Below are positions 1 to 10,100 of a stretch of 19,716 nt of DNA, one piece after another (the first letter of the stretch is position 1; each line of letters begins with the position of its first letter). The stretch lies in assembly GCA_039908535.1 (NCBI GenBank), contig JAMOAW010000046.1, positions 1 to 19,716 on the forward strand. The letters run 5' to 3'. The notes under the pieces were generated by a model that worked only from the letters and a program-made list of their open reading frames with translations, was not told the origin of the DNA and did no database searches. This DNA is from JAMOAW01 sp039908535 (GTDB taxonomy: Bacteria; Pseudomonadota; Magnetococcia; Magnetococcales; JADFZT01). The position numbers were made by a program, and so were the translations under genes.

Positions 1-840
1 TTCAACCGTCTCTGATGCAACATTCTGCTGCTTACGTTTACCTCTGTTTACCACTTTACGAGCGGCCTTATCAACCGCTTCCTGGCTTTTATGAATTGCG
101 CACAATCGACCAGGAATCACTTGCCCATTATGACGCAAATGAACCGACCACTCTTTGCAATCACCCGGTTTTTTAAGAGTGCGCATATACTCAAGCAAGG
201 AGACTCGTTTTCCATTCGCATCTTCTATAGGGAAGTTTGATGCAATCCGGGCAATTGAAAAACCTCCGTAGTTACTAACATATGCCAGTCCAGCAACTGT
301 ACCATAGGCACGATCACCCATCAGACATTCGCCTGGCTGGATTGGGATACGTATAAGAGTTTCACCGTTTTCTTGTCCCTTCGCCGGGGTTACATCGAAA
401 TAGTCGCACTCAAGATTTGTTAAGTTCATGGCAATGTGCATGCGCCAGATGCTTCCCGTTTTTCCTGGCTCTTTGACATGAGTAGCATCTACAAGCCGAA
501 CAGGCAAACCGCTCATTAAAAAGGCAGGCGGTTGTTTTTCCTGCTCTTGAAGTAATAGCAAACAAAGCTGTCGAAAGAAAGTAGAAGCATTGCGCAATCG
601 TTTTAATAAAGCCACGTCCGACACATCCGCCAAGTTTCCAGCACGCCCTCTTGCCGCAGTCTCGCGAAGAGAATAACCAAGCCCAAGGTGCATAAACAGC
701 AGCCGCAATAGTATTCCAATTTATGGAATATCTCGCAGTCTTTCAACCGCTTTGGTCGCGCGTGCCATTTTTTCCCAATCATTGGGCAAAAGGCTCAAAA
801 CGTATTCCCAACAACCTTCTAGCAAATTTTGTGTATTCAT
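1..840 (-). pseudogene. IS4-type DDE transposase, 5' part, interrupted by an in-frame stop
   Basis: Reading the minus strand from an ATG at 840 gives MNTQNLLEGCWEYVLSLLPN and continues to codon 39, where a TAA (721-723) interrupts the frame. The same frame then stays open to the window edge for about 240 more codons. That part contains an LADVSDVALLKRLRN helical segment, a first catalytic Asp in VRLVDATHVKEPGK, and a second in the MGDRAYG motif, as in IS4-family transposases. The third catalytic residue (Glu) would lie beyond position 1. Because the frame is unchanged across the stop, a point nonsense mutation is more likely than a frameshift. The other end of the element is outside the window and I could not define its terminal inverted repeat. 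The family assignment rests on motif recognition; the exact IS is not identified. Confidence 0.8.
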
Positions 841-853
841 GGTAACCTCCTGA
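841..853 (-). promoter_or_regulatory. Ribosome binding site of the transposase gene
   Basis: On the minus strand AGGAGG lies about five bases before the ATG at 840 (CAGGAGGTTACCATG). This strong Shine-Dalgarno fixes the start of the transposase frame and shows that the premature stop at codon 40 lies inside the true reading frame. Confidence 0.7.
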
Positions 854-950
854 GATACCAATCATACACCATTATTTCGCAAACTGAAATATGTTAGCGC
901 TTATGGGATTGCATCCCCAATCCCCCTGCTTTTTGAAGGAAGCAAAACCG

Positions 951-998
951 AGGTCAAAAGCAAAACTCTGGGGGCAATCCCCCAGACCCCTTTTTTTT
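951..998 (+). repeat. Dispersed hairpin repeat, copy 1 (terminator-like)
   Basis: The core CTGGGGGCAATCCCCCAG (968-985) forms a 7-bp perfect stem with a CAAT loop. It is preceded by GTCAAA and an A-rich stretch and followed by ACCCC and eight T's. Related copies occur at 12527-12580 (inverted) and 18943-18991. On the plus strand the hairpin plus T-run resembles a Rho-independent terminator. On the minus strand it lies just after the end of the nuclease gene and is followed by a T-rich stretch, so it may end the large minus-strand operon. A second small hairpin (GGGATTGCATCCCC) lies at about 905-918. Confidence 0.65.
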
Positions 999-1027
999 AA
1001 AAAAATAATAAAATATACTCCGTTTTT

Positions 1028-3775
1028 TTATTGATTTGTTTTGGGTTTCCATTCATGTTGACGGCAAAAAGAGTCTAAATCACAGTAGGTACACACCTCT
1101 GGCAAAGGATCAGGATGGGCATCTCCCATCCGAAACGATGCCACCAACCCCTCTAAAACCTCCTGCCAATAGCTCATAAGAGCAGACCAGGATTTAAAAT
1201 ACGCCGTCTGTGACAATTGTTGCCACTCCTTTACCCCAGGCAATAAATCGGCCTGGCGCGCCAAACCAATAAAGCAAATCTCCTTGGCTTGCGTCTGCAG
1301 AATGGTCAACGCCCAAATCCACTCTGGACCTAATAAACTGTAAAGCGGCATCTGTACCTGCTTCGGGCGATCCCCAAACCAGTTGGATAGTGAAGAGTAT
1401 CCAGTTTTATAATCCAGCACCACGAATCGTTTATCCGACAATCGATCCACCCGATCCAACCGCACCTGCAATTCCAATCCTCCCACCCGAACCATCCGAT
1501 TCAACTCCCGCCCTACCACATGAAAAGGTTCTTTACGGGTGAGTTCCAGGTGCAAACATCCATACAATAAACGTTGTAGCCGTCGCTCTTCCAGTTTGGC
1601 AATGGCGGGAGTGAAAAGTTCGGGATAGTGCTCCTCGCCCCACCGAACCGCCTGCTGTGCGGCTTGGCTCGCCTCGCTTTGCCATCGTTCTCCATCCATC
1701 CCCTTTAAAAACTCCTGCGAAGGAATCTTCGACCATAACGATTCCAAACCAACATGAACCAATTTACCCCGCTCCTGCACGCCCAAAGCCAGAACGGGTT
1801 CTTGAATAGAAAACCCTCCCAAACGATACCTAGCAAACGCCTGAAATGGACAGTTAGAAACCGATTGCAAAAAAGTCGACCCACCCACCATAACACTCCC
1901 CTCCGGTACCGCCGGTCCTTGGGTATCAATAATCGACTCCAACTGTTGCGATTGAAATATGTGCTGATGATATTCATGGAGTAAGGAGAAATCCAAATTG
2001 ACATCTAAACGCACCGGCAGATGGGCAATCAAAGGCGACGGGCGCAAGGGAAGATCTCCATTAAGCCGGCTGTGACTTACGATAATATCATTTCCCGAAA
2101 GTAATAAACGGTGGGTGATCCGTTCTGCATAGGCCGACTCGCGCTCTCGCGAGGCATGCGGCAGCCCCTTTTGCCGCTGCCATCCCAATGGCAAAAAGGG
2201 GTTGGGCTTGGGGAGTGGCGGCCAAGTATCCGCAGAAAAACCCAAAATCCACAACCGCTCAAAACGAATCCCAGCGGCTTCCAATGGACCCAAAATTTGG
2301 ATGGGTGTCTCTGGAGTCTCCGGTTGAAACACCATCTCCCCGGCCAAATCGCGCATCTGCTGCAACGCCCTTTGCAAGGAGATGGGCTCTTTAGAAAGAG
2401 GCTCTAAACCGGCAAAAGCAGCCAGACAATTTTTCCAAGCCTCGACAATTTGGTATTGCCCATTGGTCAATCTCGACTCACCAGGCCACCCCAAAAGCGA
2501 AAGCCAACGGGAAAAACGCAAAGACCACCCCTCATAACCAATGGCTCTTATATGCGTATCGACTGCCAAAACCTCCTGTTGAAAACGCATGAGCACGTGG
2601 GCCATCTGCGGACAAGGAGAGGCCATCTCTTGGTCATTCAACCGTCCAGAATGGGCCATGGTCTGCAATTGTTGGATAGAAACCTGCAATCGCCCCGCTT
2701 TGCGCAGTTGCGCCGATAACAACATACGCTGACTAAACTCCTCCTCTCCTCCTTGCCAAAAAGGCGATGAAAGGACTCTTCGATAGTGGCTCAAAGGCAA
2801 CCAACCATTGCCCAAGCCAAGCAATAACAAGGCATCGGCAATAAGGGGATATTCGGACAAGGAGGAGCCCATTGAAATATTAAATAGCGGTCGAAACACC
2901 TCTCTCCCTGGTAAAAGGGCCCCAGGATCCAACACCTCGGAAAAGATACGAGTCACAGGCCGCACCAGACGCTCCAGCCCTGGCACCACAATCCCTATAC
3001 GTGCGGTCACATATTCACCCTCTTTTGCGTGCTTTACCAACCACTCTTTGGCCCAAAGGGCGGCGGCACGTATCTCCCCCTCAAGATGCGGCTGTTCAAT
3101 TCGACCCAACGACACAGTTGGAAGAGGCGGTGGAATCCACTCATCCACCGATATGTTGGCTTGTCGCAACCCTTGCAACACATATTTTTGTTGAGGGGTG
3201 ATTTCATCAAAGCCGATTAAAATAATTTGCTGAGGGTGTGATAGGAGAGATAACCGTTCGGCCAGATACGTCATCCAACTGGCCCGATCCATCAAGCCGA
3301 GTTTTTGGCAACGGCTGGTAAAATCCTTCGCCCAACCCGCAAAGGCCAAGCTGTCTGCGCTGTCCAACAGGGCCGCGTCGGGCAGATCAAGACACCAAGC
3401 TTTTAACAACCCCCAAGCCTCTTTGGCCAGTTTTGCCGTACCAGAGATATCCAATAACGGCTCCCCGGCTTTTGAACCACGCACCACCTCCTCCCAGAGG
3501 AGATTTTCCTGCCATTCAGTCAGTAAAACAGGGGTTCCGCTTTGTGTTAAACCATCCAGATGGCTTTGCCAACACTGTTCCAGCCAACCGACAAAGGAGT
3601 AAATTTTCGGAGTCGGCCAAATGACACGCCCCAACCGGTGTTGCTGCCGATCCCATTCGCGCGTTAAATAGCGTGCAAGACGACGATTGACGGTCAAACA
3701 AACCGCCCCCTCCTCCAACCACTGCCATAACAAAGAGAGATGGCCCTCTTGATCCGTGCGATTTAAATAATCCAA
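1028..3775 (-). CDS. AddB-like PD-(D/E)XK nuclease with Fe-S cysteines (probable DNA repair protein)
   Basis: The 915-residue protein resembles the proteobacterial family annotated as 'probable DNA repair protein', related to AddB/RecB-family exonucleases. Numbering from the TTG at 3775, the N-terminus has CLTVNRRLARYL where AddB carries a Walker A motif, so ATP binding is doubtful. The C-terminal nuclease domain shows GKLVH (His 674), LDRVD (Asp 774/777) and LDYKTG (Asp 788, Lys 790), a complete PD-(D/E)XK site. Cys 642 (NCPF) with Cys 895, 898 and 904 (CTYCDLDSFC) matches the AddB iron-sulfur 'staple'. The start is uncertain: an open frame reaches a TTG at 3877 overlapping the HlyD gene, but the TTG at 3775 has a GAAGGGAGA ribosome site at good spacing and fits the family's N-terminus. 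It ends the minus-strand operon. No AddA/helicase partner is in the window. Role in end processing or repair is inferred. Confidence 0.85.
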   Translation of the reverse strand: MDYLNRTDQEGHLSLLWQWLEEGAVCLTVNRRLARYLTREWDRQQHRLGRVIWPTPKIYSFVGWLEQCWQSHLDGLTQSGTPVLLTEWQENLLWEEVVRGSKAGEPLLDISGTAKLAKEAWGLLKAWCLDLPDAALLDSADSLAFAGWAKDFTSRCQKLGLMDRASWMTYLAERLSLLSHPQQIILIGFDEITPQQKYVLQGLRQANISVDEWIPPPLPTVSLGRIEQPHLEGEIRAAALWAKEWLVKHAKEGEYVTARIGIVVPGLERLVRPVTRIFSEVLDPGALLPGREVFRPLFNISMGSSLSEYPLIADALLLLGLGNGWLPLSHYRRVLSSPFWQGGEEEFSQRMLLSAQLRKAGRLQVSIQQLQTMAHSGRLNDQEMASPCPQMAHVLMRFQQEVLAVDTHIRAIGYEGWSLRFSRWLSLLGWPGESRLTNGQYQIVEAWKNCLAAFAGLEPLSKEPISLQRALQQMRDLAGEMVFQPETPETPIQILGPLEAAGIRFERLWILGFSADTWPPLPKPNPFLPLGWQRQKGLPHASRERESAYAERITHRLLLSGNDIIVSHSRLNGDLPLRPSPLIAHLPVRLDVNLDFSLLHEYHQHIFQSQQLESIIDTQGPAVPEGSVMVGGSTFLQSVSNCPFQAFARYRLGGFSIQEPVLALGVQERGKLVHVGLESLWSKIPSQEFLKGMDGERWQSEASQAAQQAVRWGEEHYPELFTPAIAKLEERRLQRLLYGCLHLELTRKEPFHVVGRELNRMVRVGGLELQVRLDRVDRLSDKRFVVLDYKTGYSSLSNWFGDRPKQVQMPLYSLLGPEWIWALTILQTQAKEICFIGLARQADLLPGVKEWQQLSQTAYFKSWSALMSYWQEVLEGLVASFRMGDAHPDPLPEVCTYCDLDSFCRQHEWKPKTNQ

Positions 3776-3851
3776 TCTGAGTGATCTCCCTTCAATTTTC
3801 ACAGGGAAAAAATGGTGGCACCTATCCCTGCCGTTTGGTGACAATTGATGT

Positions 3852-5192
3852 TTATTTTTCTTTAAATGCTTGTGCAAGCCCTTGTATCAACGGATCTAAA
3901 AGATAATCTAAAATGGTACGATTGCTGTGGGAAGGGATGGTGATTTGGGCGGGCATTCCGGGGACGACGGTGACATTGGGCAAACTTTGAATCTCTTCCA
4001 TGGGAACATCAATCAATATCTTATAACTGCTCATGCCGTTGGAATGGGTAAGACTATCGGCAGAGACATAAGTCACTGTCCCTTGAAAACTGGTTGAATA
4101 ACGACTCTTGTAGGCGGTTAATTTTACTTTGGCCACCAAACCCGGGGTGATCGATTCAATATCCTCTGGTCGAATAGAGGCTTCAAAAATTAATTTTTTG
4201 TCATTTGGAACAATTTCCATCAAAACTTCCCCCTGACCAATCACCCCGCCTTCGGTAGATTTACGCAGGTTGACCACCCAACCACTCACGGAGGCCCTGA
4301 CTTCTACCCGATCCAAAATCTCTTTAGCCGCCCGCAGACGCTCCCCAACATCCAATAAACGGGCTTGATTTTCGGAAATTTGGTTGATGGTCTCGGTCAT
4401 GCGCTCTTTTTCGAGTTGCAAATTTTGTAGCTGGGTCTCTTTAATGGCCTCCTGAAACTTATCTGACGAACTGGCATATTCACCAATATTTCCTTCGATC
4501 AAGGCCAACTCTCGTTCCATGGCCAATACCCGATTTTTAGAGGCGTACCCCTCTTTATAAAGGGCACGAATCCCTTCGATCTCTTGTTTTAATAGGGTGC
4601 GTCGTTCCTGTTGCGCCTCTTTTTGTGAGATGCCCCCTTGTACTTGATTTTTTAATTGATCAATACGCTTATTGATCACTGCGGTTTGTCCGTGCCAGGT
4701 TTTTTGTCGCCAAGCGAAAAGATTTTCTTGGTTGCGCAAAATTTCGCTCACATTTGCATCATTTTTATAAGCCAATAACTCTGGTGGAAAATTAATTTTT
4801 GCCAGACCATCGCGCTCAGACTTCAGGCGGGCTAAGGTCGCGAGGATCTCATTGTATTGTAATTCTAAAGTATTTACCTGGGTTTGAGCATGGTTGCTAT
4901 CGAGAACAAATAAAACTTGATCTTTTTGAACCAACTCCCCATCCTTAACCATAATTTTTTTAATCATCCCCCCTTCTAGGTGTTGCACCACCTTGCGATC
5001 CCCTTGGACGACCACACGCGCTTCCGCGATCACGGCACTCTCCATAGGAAAAAAATTGGCCAATCCGCCCAATACACCAAAAAATAAAAAAATAACAAGA
5101 AATCCAAAACGGATGATATGGTCTAAGCGATCATCTAAATAGGGTGGATGATCCGTTTTTGCGTATTCAATCGTGATGGGTGGTTTGTTCAT
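3852..5192 (-). CDS. Type I secretion membrane fusion protein, HlyD/PrtE family
   Basis: This 446-residue periplasmic adaptor links an inner-membrane ABC exporter to a TolC-like outer-membrane channel. A short cytoplasmic N-terminus precedes one transmembrane helix (about 28-48, FGFLVIFLFFGVLGGLANFF). The first half of a lipoyl-like domain follows (about 58-98, with HLEGGMIKKIMVKDGELVQK). A long coiled-coil hairpin spans about 100-290, rich in Glu, Lys, Gln and Leu. The second lipoyl half (VRASVSGWVVNL) and a beta-barrel follow, ending with the family's PGMPAQITI. The ATG overlaps the stop of the upstream ABC transporter gene as ATGA, so the two are translationally coupled. Length and architecture are normal for the PrtE/HlyD family. 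No TolC homologue or secreted substrate gene lies within the window. Confidence 0.93.
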   Translation of the reverse strand: MNKPPITIEYAKTDHPPYLDDRLDHIIRFGFLVIFLFFGVLGGLANFFPMESAVIAEARVVVQGDRKVVQHLEGGMIKKIMVKDGELVQKDQVLFVLDSNHAQTQVNTLELQYNEILATLARLKSERDGLAKINFPPELLAYKNDANVSEILRNQENLFAWRQKTWHGQTAVINKRIDQLKNQVQGGISQKEAQQERRTLLKQEIEGIRALYKEGYASKNRVLAMERELALIEGNIGEYASSSDKFQEAIKETQLQNLQLEKERMTETINQISENQARLLDVGERLRAAKEILDRVEVRASVSGWVVNLRKSTEGGVIGQGEVLMEIVPNDKKLIFEASIRPEDIESITPGLVAKVKLTAYKSRYSTSFQGTVTYVSADSLTHSNGMSSYKILIDVPMEEIQSLPNVTVVPGMPAQITIPSHSNRTILDYLLDPLIQGLAQAFKEK

Positions 5193-7099
5193 AAAAGAGA
5201 AGCCGTTGGCGGCTGGGTAGCGCGACTTTTTAATAAAGGATGAGAAATTTTTGTCGATAATGAGAGATGTTTAACCAAATTTTCCGTTGGTTGCACATGT
5301 TCAGAGATGGATTGCTGGTTCTCTTTGGCAGGCGTTGAATTGGTCATTTTAGAAGGGTCAATCAGTTGCTTGGCTATAGGAACCGCAGGAGTCAAACCCG
5401 TCGAGGTTGGAACCGATTGACCCATGCGCAACAGCACTTCATTTCTAGGACCATATAATTCAATCTGGCCATTATGCAAAACCAATATTTTGTCGGCCAA
5501 TTCCAAAATTCCCGCTCGGTGCGAAATACATATAATGGTGACTTGACGCTGTTTGGCGGCATGAAGAGCCGCATAGAGGGCCTCTTCGCCAAAGGAGTCC
5601 AAATTGGAGTTGGGTTCATCGAGAATCAACACGGCAGGATTGCCAAAGAGAGCACGGGCGATGCCGATGCGTTGTTTTTGACCACCGGAAAGATTATTGC
5701 CGCTTTCGCTGATGAATGTGTCATAACCTCGTGGCATTTGCAATATCATATGATGCACACCCGCCATTTTGGCGGCGCGAATCACCTCTTCATCGGTTGT
5801 ATCGCTAAAACGGGCGATATTATCCCGCACGGTGCCGCTGAAAAGTTCGATATTTTGGGGCAGATAGCCGATATATTTTCCAAAATCAGACCGATCCCAG
5901 GTATGGGTTTCCGCGCTATCAATGCGGACGCTGCCAAACTGAGGTCGCCAGATTCCAGTGATCAAACGGGCCAAGGTCGTTTTTCCTGCCCCAGAATGGC
6001 CGATCAAACCGATGCACTCCCCCGCTCGAATCGAAAAAGTCAATCCTTGAAAAAGGGGCCTAGTTTCCACACCAATCGGGGTGGGGGGCGAAAAAACCAA
6101 ACCAGAGATATCGATATCTCCCATGGGTTTCGGCAGTTGGGTGGTTGGAGGCATCTCTGGAAATTGCAAAAACAGTTCGTTAAGATTATAAATTGCATCC
6201 CGTACCAAAACAAATTGGTGCCAAACGGTCATCATAAGTTCAATGGGGAGTAAGGCCCGATTCATGATGATCATTACGGCAAACATTTCACCGCCAGTCA
6301 ATCGATTTCCCAAAACCTCCCAGGCCCCAACAGCCAAGATAATGGCCTGAATAGACATGCGAAACCATTTGGTCGCGGCAGCCAAAATACCAGCCCAATC
6401 GCTGGCATCAATCTGATCTACCAGCATAGAGACCCGTCCACTCCCCCAACGTTGCAACAGGGCCGGCAGCATCCCCATGGATTGGATCACATCGGTATTG
6501 AGCAAAATGGCATCGGTCAGCGCATAATTTTTAGAGGCCTTGATATTGGCAGAAGAGAGCTTCGAGGCCGTTAACCATTCGGTGGCCAGAGCTAAAAGAG
6601 TCGAACCCAATAACCCAATAAATCCAACAGTAAACAGAATGGGATTTAAAAGATACATGACAAACAAAAAAATGGGAGTCCATGGAATATCCAAAAAGGC
6701 ATGTATCCCGTGAGAGGTGATAAATTGCCGAATTTGGTCCAACTCCCGTAACATTTGCGTATGACGTATATTTGGAAAACGTTGCAACCTCTCTACTTGT
6801 GCCTTCACAACCCGTTCGGACAACCGTTGGTCAATGCGAATACTCAAACGGACCAAAATACGCGAACGCAATTCATCCAACAGGGACAACACCAGCAAAC
6901 AAACCATGGTGATCGTCGTTAAAGAGATCAACGTAGGAATGCTGCCACTGGAAATAACCCGGTCAAATATTTGAATCATATAGATGGTCGGAGTCAAATA
7001 GAGCAGATTGACCAACATGCTAAACAGGGCAGCCATCATAAATCCTGTGACACAAACACGGATCACAGAGCGGATTTCAGGTGCCATAGGGGTCTTCAT
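5189..7099 (-). CDS. Type I secretion ABC transporter, PrtD type (permease-ATPase)
   Basis: The 636-residue half-transporter exports unfolded protein substrates with the HlyD partner encoded immediately downstream. Hydrophobic helices occupy about 17-45, 57-75, 140-175 and 245-295, without an N-terminal C39-like peptidase domain, which fits the PrtD subtype. The ATPase domain (about 330-555) is complete: Walker A GHSGAGKTT (367-375), Q-loop LPQN (Gln 415), signature LSGGQ (470-474), Walker B LILDEP (491-496, catalytic Glu 495) and H-loop His 527. After the ATPase domain there is a polar, Ser/Thr/Pro/Gln-rich tail of roughly 70 residues of unknown role. It starts 26 bp after the glycosyltransferase fusion and overlaps the HlyD gene by four bases. 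Substrate specificity cannot be read from sequence. Confidence 0.94.
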   Translation of the reverse strand: MKTPMAPEIRSVIRVCVTGFMMAALFSMLVNLLYLTPTIYMIQIFDRVISSGSIPTLISLTTITMVCLLVLSLLDELRSRILVRLSIRIDQRLSERVVKAQVERLQRFPNIRHTQMLRELDQIRQFITSHGIHAFLDIPWTPIFLFVMYLLNPILFTVGFIGLLGSTLLALATEWLTASKLSSANIKASKNYALTDAILLNTDVIQSMGMLPALLQRWGSGRVSMLVDQIDASDWAGILAAATKWFRMSIQAIILAVGAWEVLGNRLTGGEMFAVMIIMNRALLPIELMMTVWHQFVLVRDAIYNLNELFLQFPEMPPTTQLPKPMGDIDISGLVFSPPTPIGVETRPLFQGLTFSIRAGECIGLIGHSGAGKTTLARLITGIWRPQFGSVRIDSAETHTWDRSDFGKYIGYLPQNIELFSGTVRDNIARFSDTTDEEVIRAAKMAGVHHMILQMPRGYDTFISESGNNLSGGQKQRIGIARALFGNPAVLILDEPNSNLDSFGEEALYAALHAAKQRQVTIICISHRAGILELADKILVLHNGQIELYGPRNEVLLRMGQSVPTSTGLTPAVPIAKQLIDPSKMTNSTPAKENQQSISEHVQPTENLVKHLSLSTKISHPLLKSRATQPPTASLL

Positions 7100-7125
7100 T
7101 TATTTAAATTTTTTCTATCGTTTGA

Positions 7126-10100
7126 TTAAGAGCGTGAAGAATCATCTTGTACTCCTTTTTGATACCGGTCCCAAATAGAGCGATACAGGGCTTCCAAATT
7201 TTTAGCAAAAAGTTCAGTATCAAACAAAGGCATTGTCGCACGTTGTTTGGTGAGTTGTTGACGAATTTTATTTAAACTCTCCCGGTCATGGGTTGCCAAG
7301 GCGATGGCCTTGGCTTCGTAGGCGGCTTGATCCGCCACCACCAATTCAGACAAACCCGCCGCTAGATTGATACTTGCTCCCACACGAGAAGCAAAGGTTT
7401 TGCCCGGTGTGGTTAAGACGGGAACCCCCGCCCAGAGGGCATCGCTGGCGGTGGTGTGGGCATTATAATACAACGTATCCAAAAACAGATCGGCATGGCG
7501 TAAACGAGAAAGATGGTACTCCTTGGGTTTGGCTGGGGCAAAGAGAATTCGAGTAGGATCCACCTGCCGATGTTGCGCCTCACGCCATAAATTTGCACGT
7601 CCACCGGTGTCAAATGGTTCCAAAAGCCAAAGAATACTACGTGGAACCGCCTGTAAAATGCGCATCCAAATACCAAAAACCGTGGGTTCAATTTTATAAT
7701 GCGAACAAAAACAACAAAATATAAAATCATCTTCCGGCAAACCGCACTCAGCGCGTGTGGGTTTTGGTTCGGCAATGGGTTGATCACAATCATTGACTTG
7801 ATAACAATGGGGCATCTCCAAAAGAGATTCGCTGTAAAATTTTCTCTGGGCAGTGGGAACGACAAAGGCATCGACAATGGCATAATCCATAAAATCCCCC
7901 CCAAAAGAGCCTGGATAACCCAAATAGGTGACCTGCACCGGGGCTGGACGCAAGGCGAAGAGTTCGGGACGGGAGTGGATGGTATGGCCTTTGAGATCAA
8001 TTAAAATCGCAATCCCATCCCGACGAATGGCGTGAGCAATTTCCAGGGAGGGTTTATCTTTAAAATCGGCAAAGTGGTCACATTCGGCCATAATGCGTTG
8101 CCGATAGTGGCTGGCATCGTCGATTCCCCAGGAATAGACGAAAATTTCAAAGTGGGTGCGGTCATGGCGTTTAAACAGTCCCAACATCAGATGGGCCGTG
8201 GCATGGTTGTGAAAATCGGCCGAGGCATAACCAATGCGCAACCGTCCACCAAGAGGCACCCTGAAAGGAGGCAACGTCCCCTTGGGAACTCGGATGGATT
8301 GACAATATTGACGGGCCAACTGAGTCTGTTGCGCCTCGGTAATCGCCATTGGAAAGGCCAAAAAAGGAAATGGAGAGGGAGGCTCCTCTTGTAACGGATT
8401 CAAAATAGCCTCCTCAGCCAAATGGTCCAACTCCTTTTCTAACCCCTCCCAATCACAAAGAAAAAGCCGCAAATGGCACAATTGGATCCTGGCCTCTAAA
8501 AAAGAGGGTTTGATAGCCAAACTTTTTTGGTGTTGTTCGAGGGCTTTGCGTAATTTACCCCAAGCGCGATATAAAGAGGCCAAATTGGTACTGCTGGCCA
8601 AATGGTTCGGTTTGAGTTGCAAGGCCTGTTCATAAGCCGATTCCGCCTGTTCCATGCGTCCCGACCGTTGACAAGCCACGCCCAGTCCATACCAAGCCAA
8701 ATATTGGTCTGCATTCTGTTGCGTGAGGTATTCAAAGGCGGCAATCGAATCTTGATAGCGTTCCATCTGTTGCAGGGTAACGCCCAAATTATAACGGGCC
8801 GTATACAAATTAGGCTGATACAACACGGCCTGCCGAAAGGCCTTTTCGGCATCGGACAGTCGATTCATGGCCAGATATAGATTGCCCAATTGATCATAAA
8901 AAACCGCCTGATCAGGAAAGGCTTGGACGGCAGTCGTCACCTGAGCCAACGCGCGGGAGAACTCGCCGGTCTCTTTGGCCAGCTCCACAAGCATGGCTAA
9001 ATAGTCCAAATGGTGCGGTTGTTTGGCGCACAGCTGTACCACAATCGCAAAGGCCTCACGCAACCGCTTGGTTTGTTTAAAGAGGCGCGCCAGATGATAA
9101 AAAGCGTCTAAATAATCAGGACGCAAAAGAGACGCCTGCCGTAAAAAAGCTTCTGCCGATAAAAAATCTTGCCGTCTGCGGGCCAACACCCCCAAAATCG
9201 TCCAGCCATCGGCGGCTTCGGGTGTCCAACGCAACCCTTGCCAACAGTGGGCTTCGGCGGTTTGATCGGCATTTTTACCCATGGATTCCATGGCGAGACG
9301 AAAACAGTTCTGGGCCTGTTCGGGACGGGATAACCGGGGGTGCTGCCCCTGAACCGCATGGGTCAAGGCTGTGGCGATCCGGGTGACGACCGACTTCCAC
9401 CCCCCTGGTGTTGTTTGGCGAAAGAGACGCAGTGTGGGATACCAAAGGCTCTCTGGGGTGGTTAACAACCAACGCCAATCGGGCAGATGGTGCAACAAGA
9501 CCCAACCCGTCGTTCCCAAGGCCCCGGCCAAATGGGCCACCGAGGTATCGGTGGTGATGATAAGATCCAGAGAGGATAAAATAGCCGCCGTATCGGCAAA
9601 ATCGTGTATCTCGTTTTGTAAATCAATCCAGTTGTTTGGCACAATAACGTCTTGGAGATCCCGAACGCCATCCCCTTTTTGCAGGGCAAAAAAGCAGACA
9701 CCGGGAATTTTTAACAGCGGCAGCAGCGGTTGCAAGCGTGGCGAACGGATGGCATCATTTTTCACATTGGCATTACCCGCCCAGACCAAGCCGACTTTCA
9801 ACCATGGCGTTGGTTTTGTTTTGCGAACAAGTGGTTTGCGTCTTTTTTTGACCGTTTTGGCCTCGATTTGTGGCACTTTGGCCGCCAACTCCTCCAGGCG
9901 TTGACGCCAATGCAAGGTTAACGCCAAGGGTGGCACCAAATAGGGGGTGGTATTGGGTAATGTTTCCAGGGTGATGGCAAACAAGCCGGGCAGACTCAAC
10001 AGGGGAAAATGGAGCGCGAAGTCTGGCAGCGGTGAACCACGGGCGATGCAGTGTATATCAGGGAGGGTGGCGAGCAGGCGTTGTAATTCGGCCTGAACTT

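Noticed and set aside
5474..6253. 259-codon plus-strand frame
   Set aside because: It lies antisense to the ATPase domain of the ABC transporter, whose motifs are complete; its translation shows no domain.
7413..8000. 195-codon minus-strand frame within the glycosyltransferase fusion
   Set aside because: It is an alternative frame of the GT41 coding region, low in complexity and without motifs; the main frame carries all the catalytic motifs.
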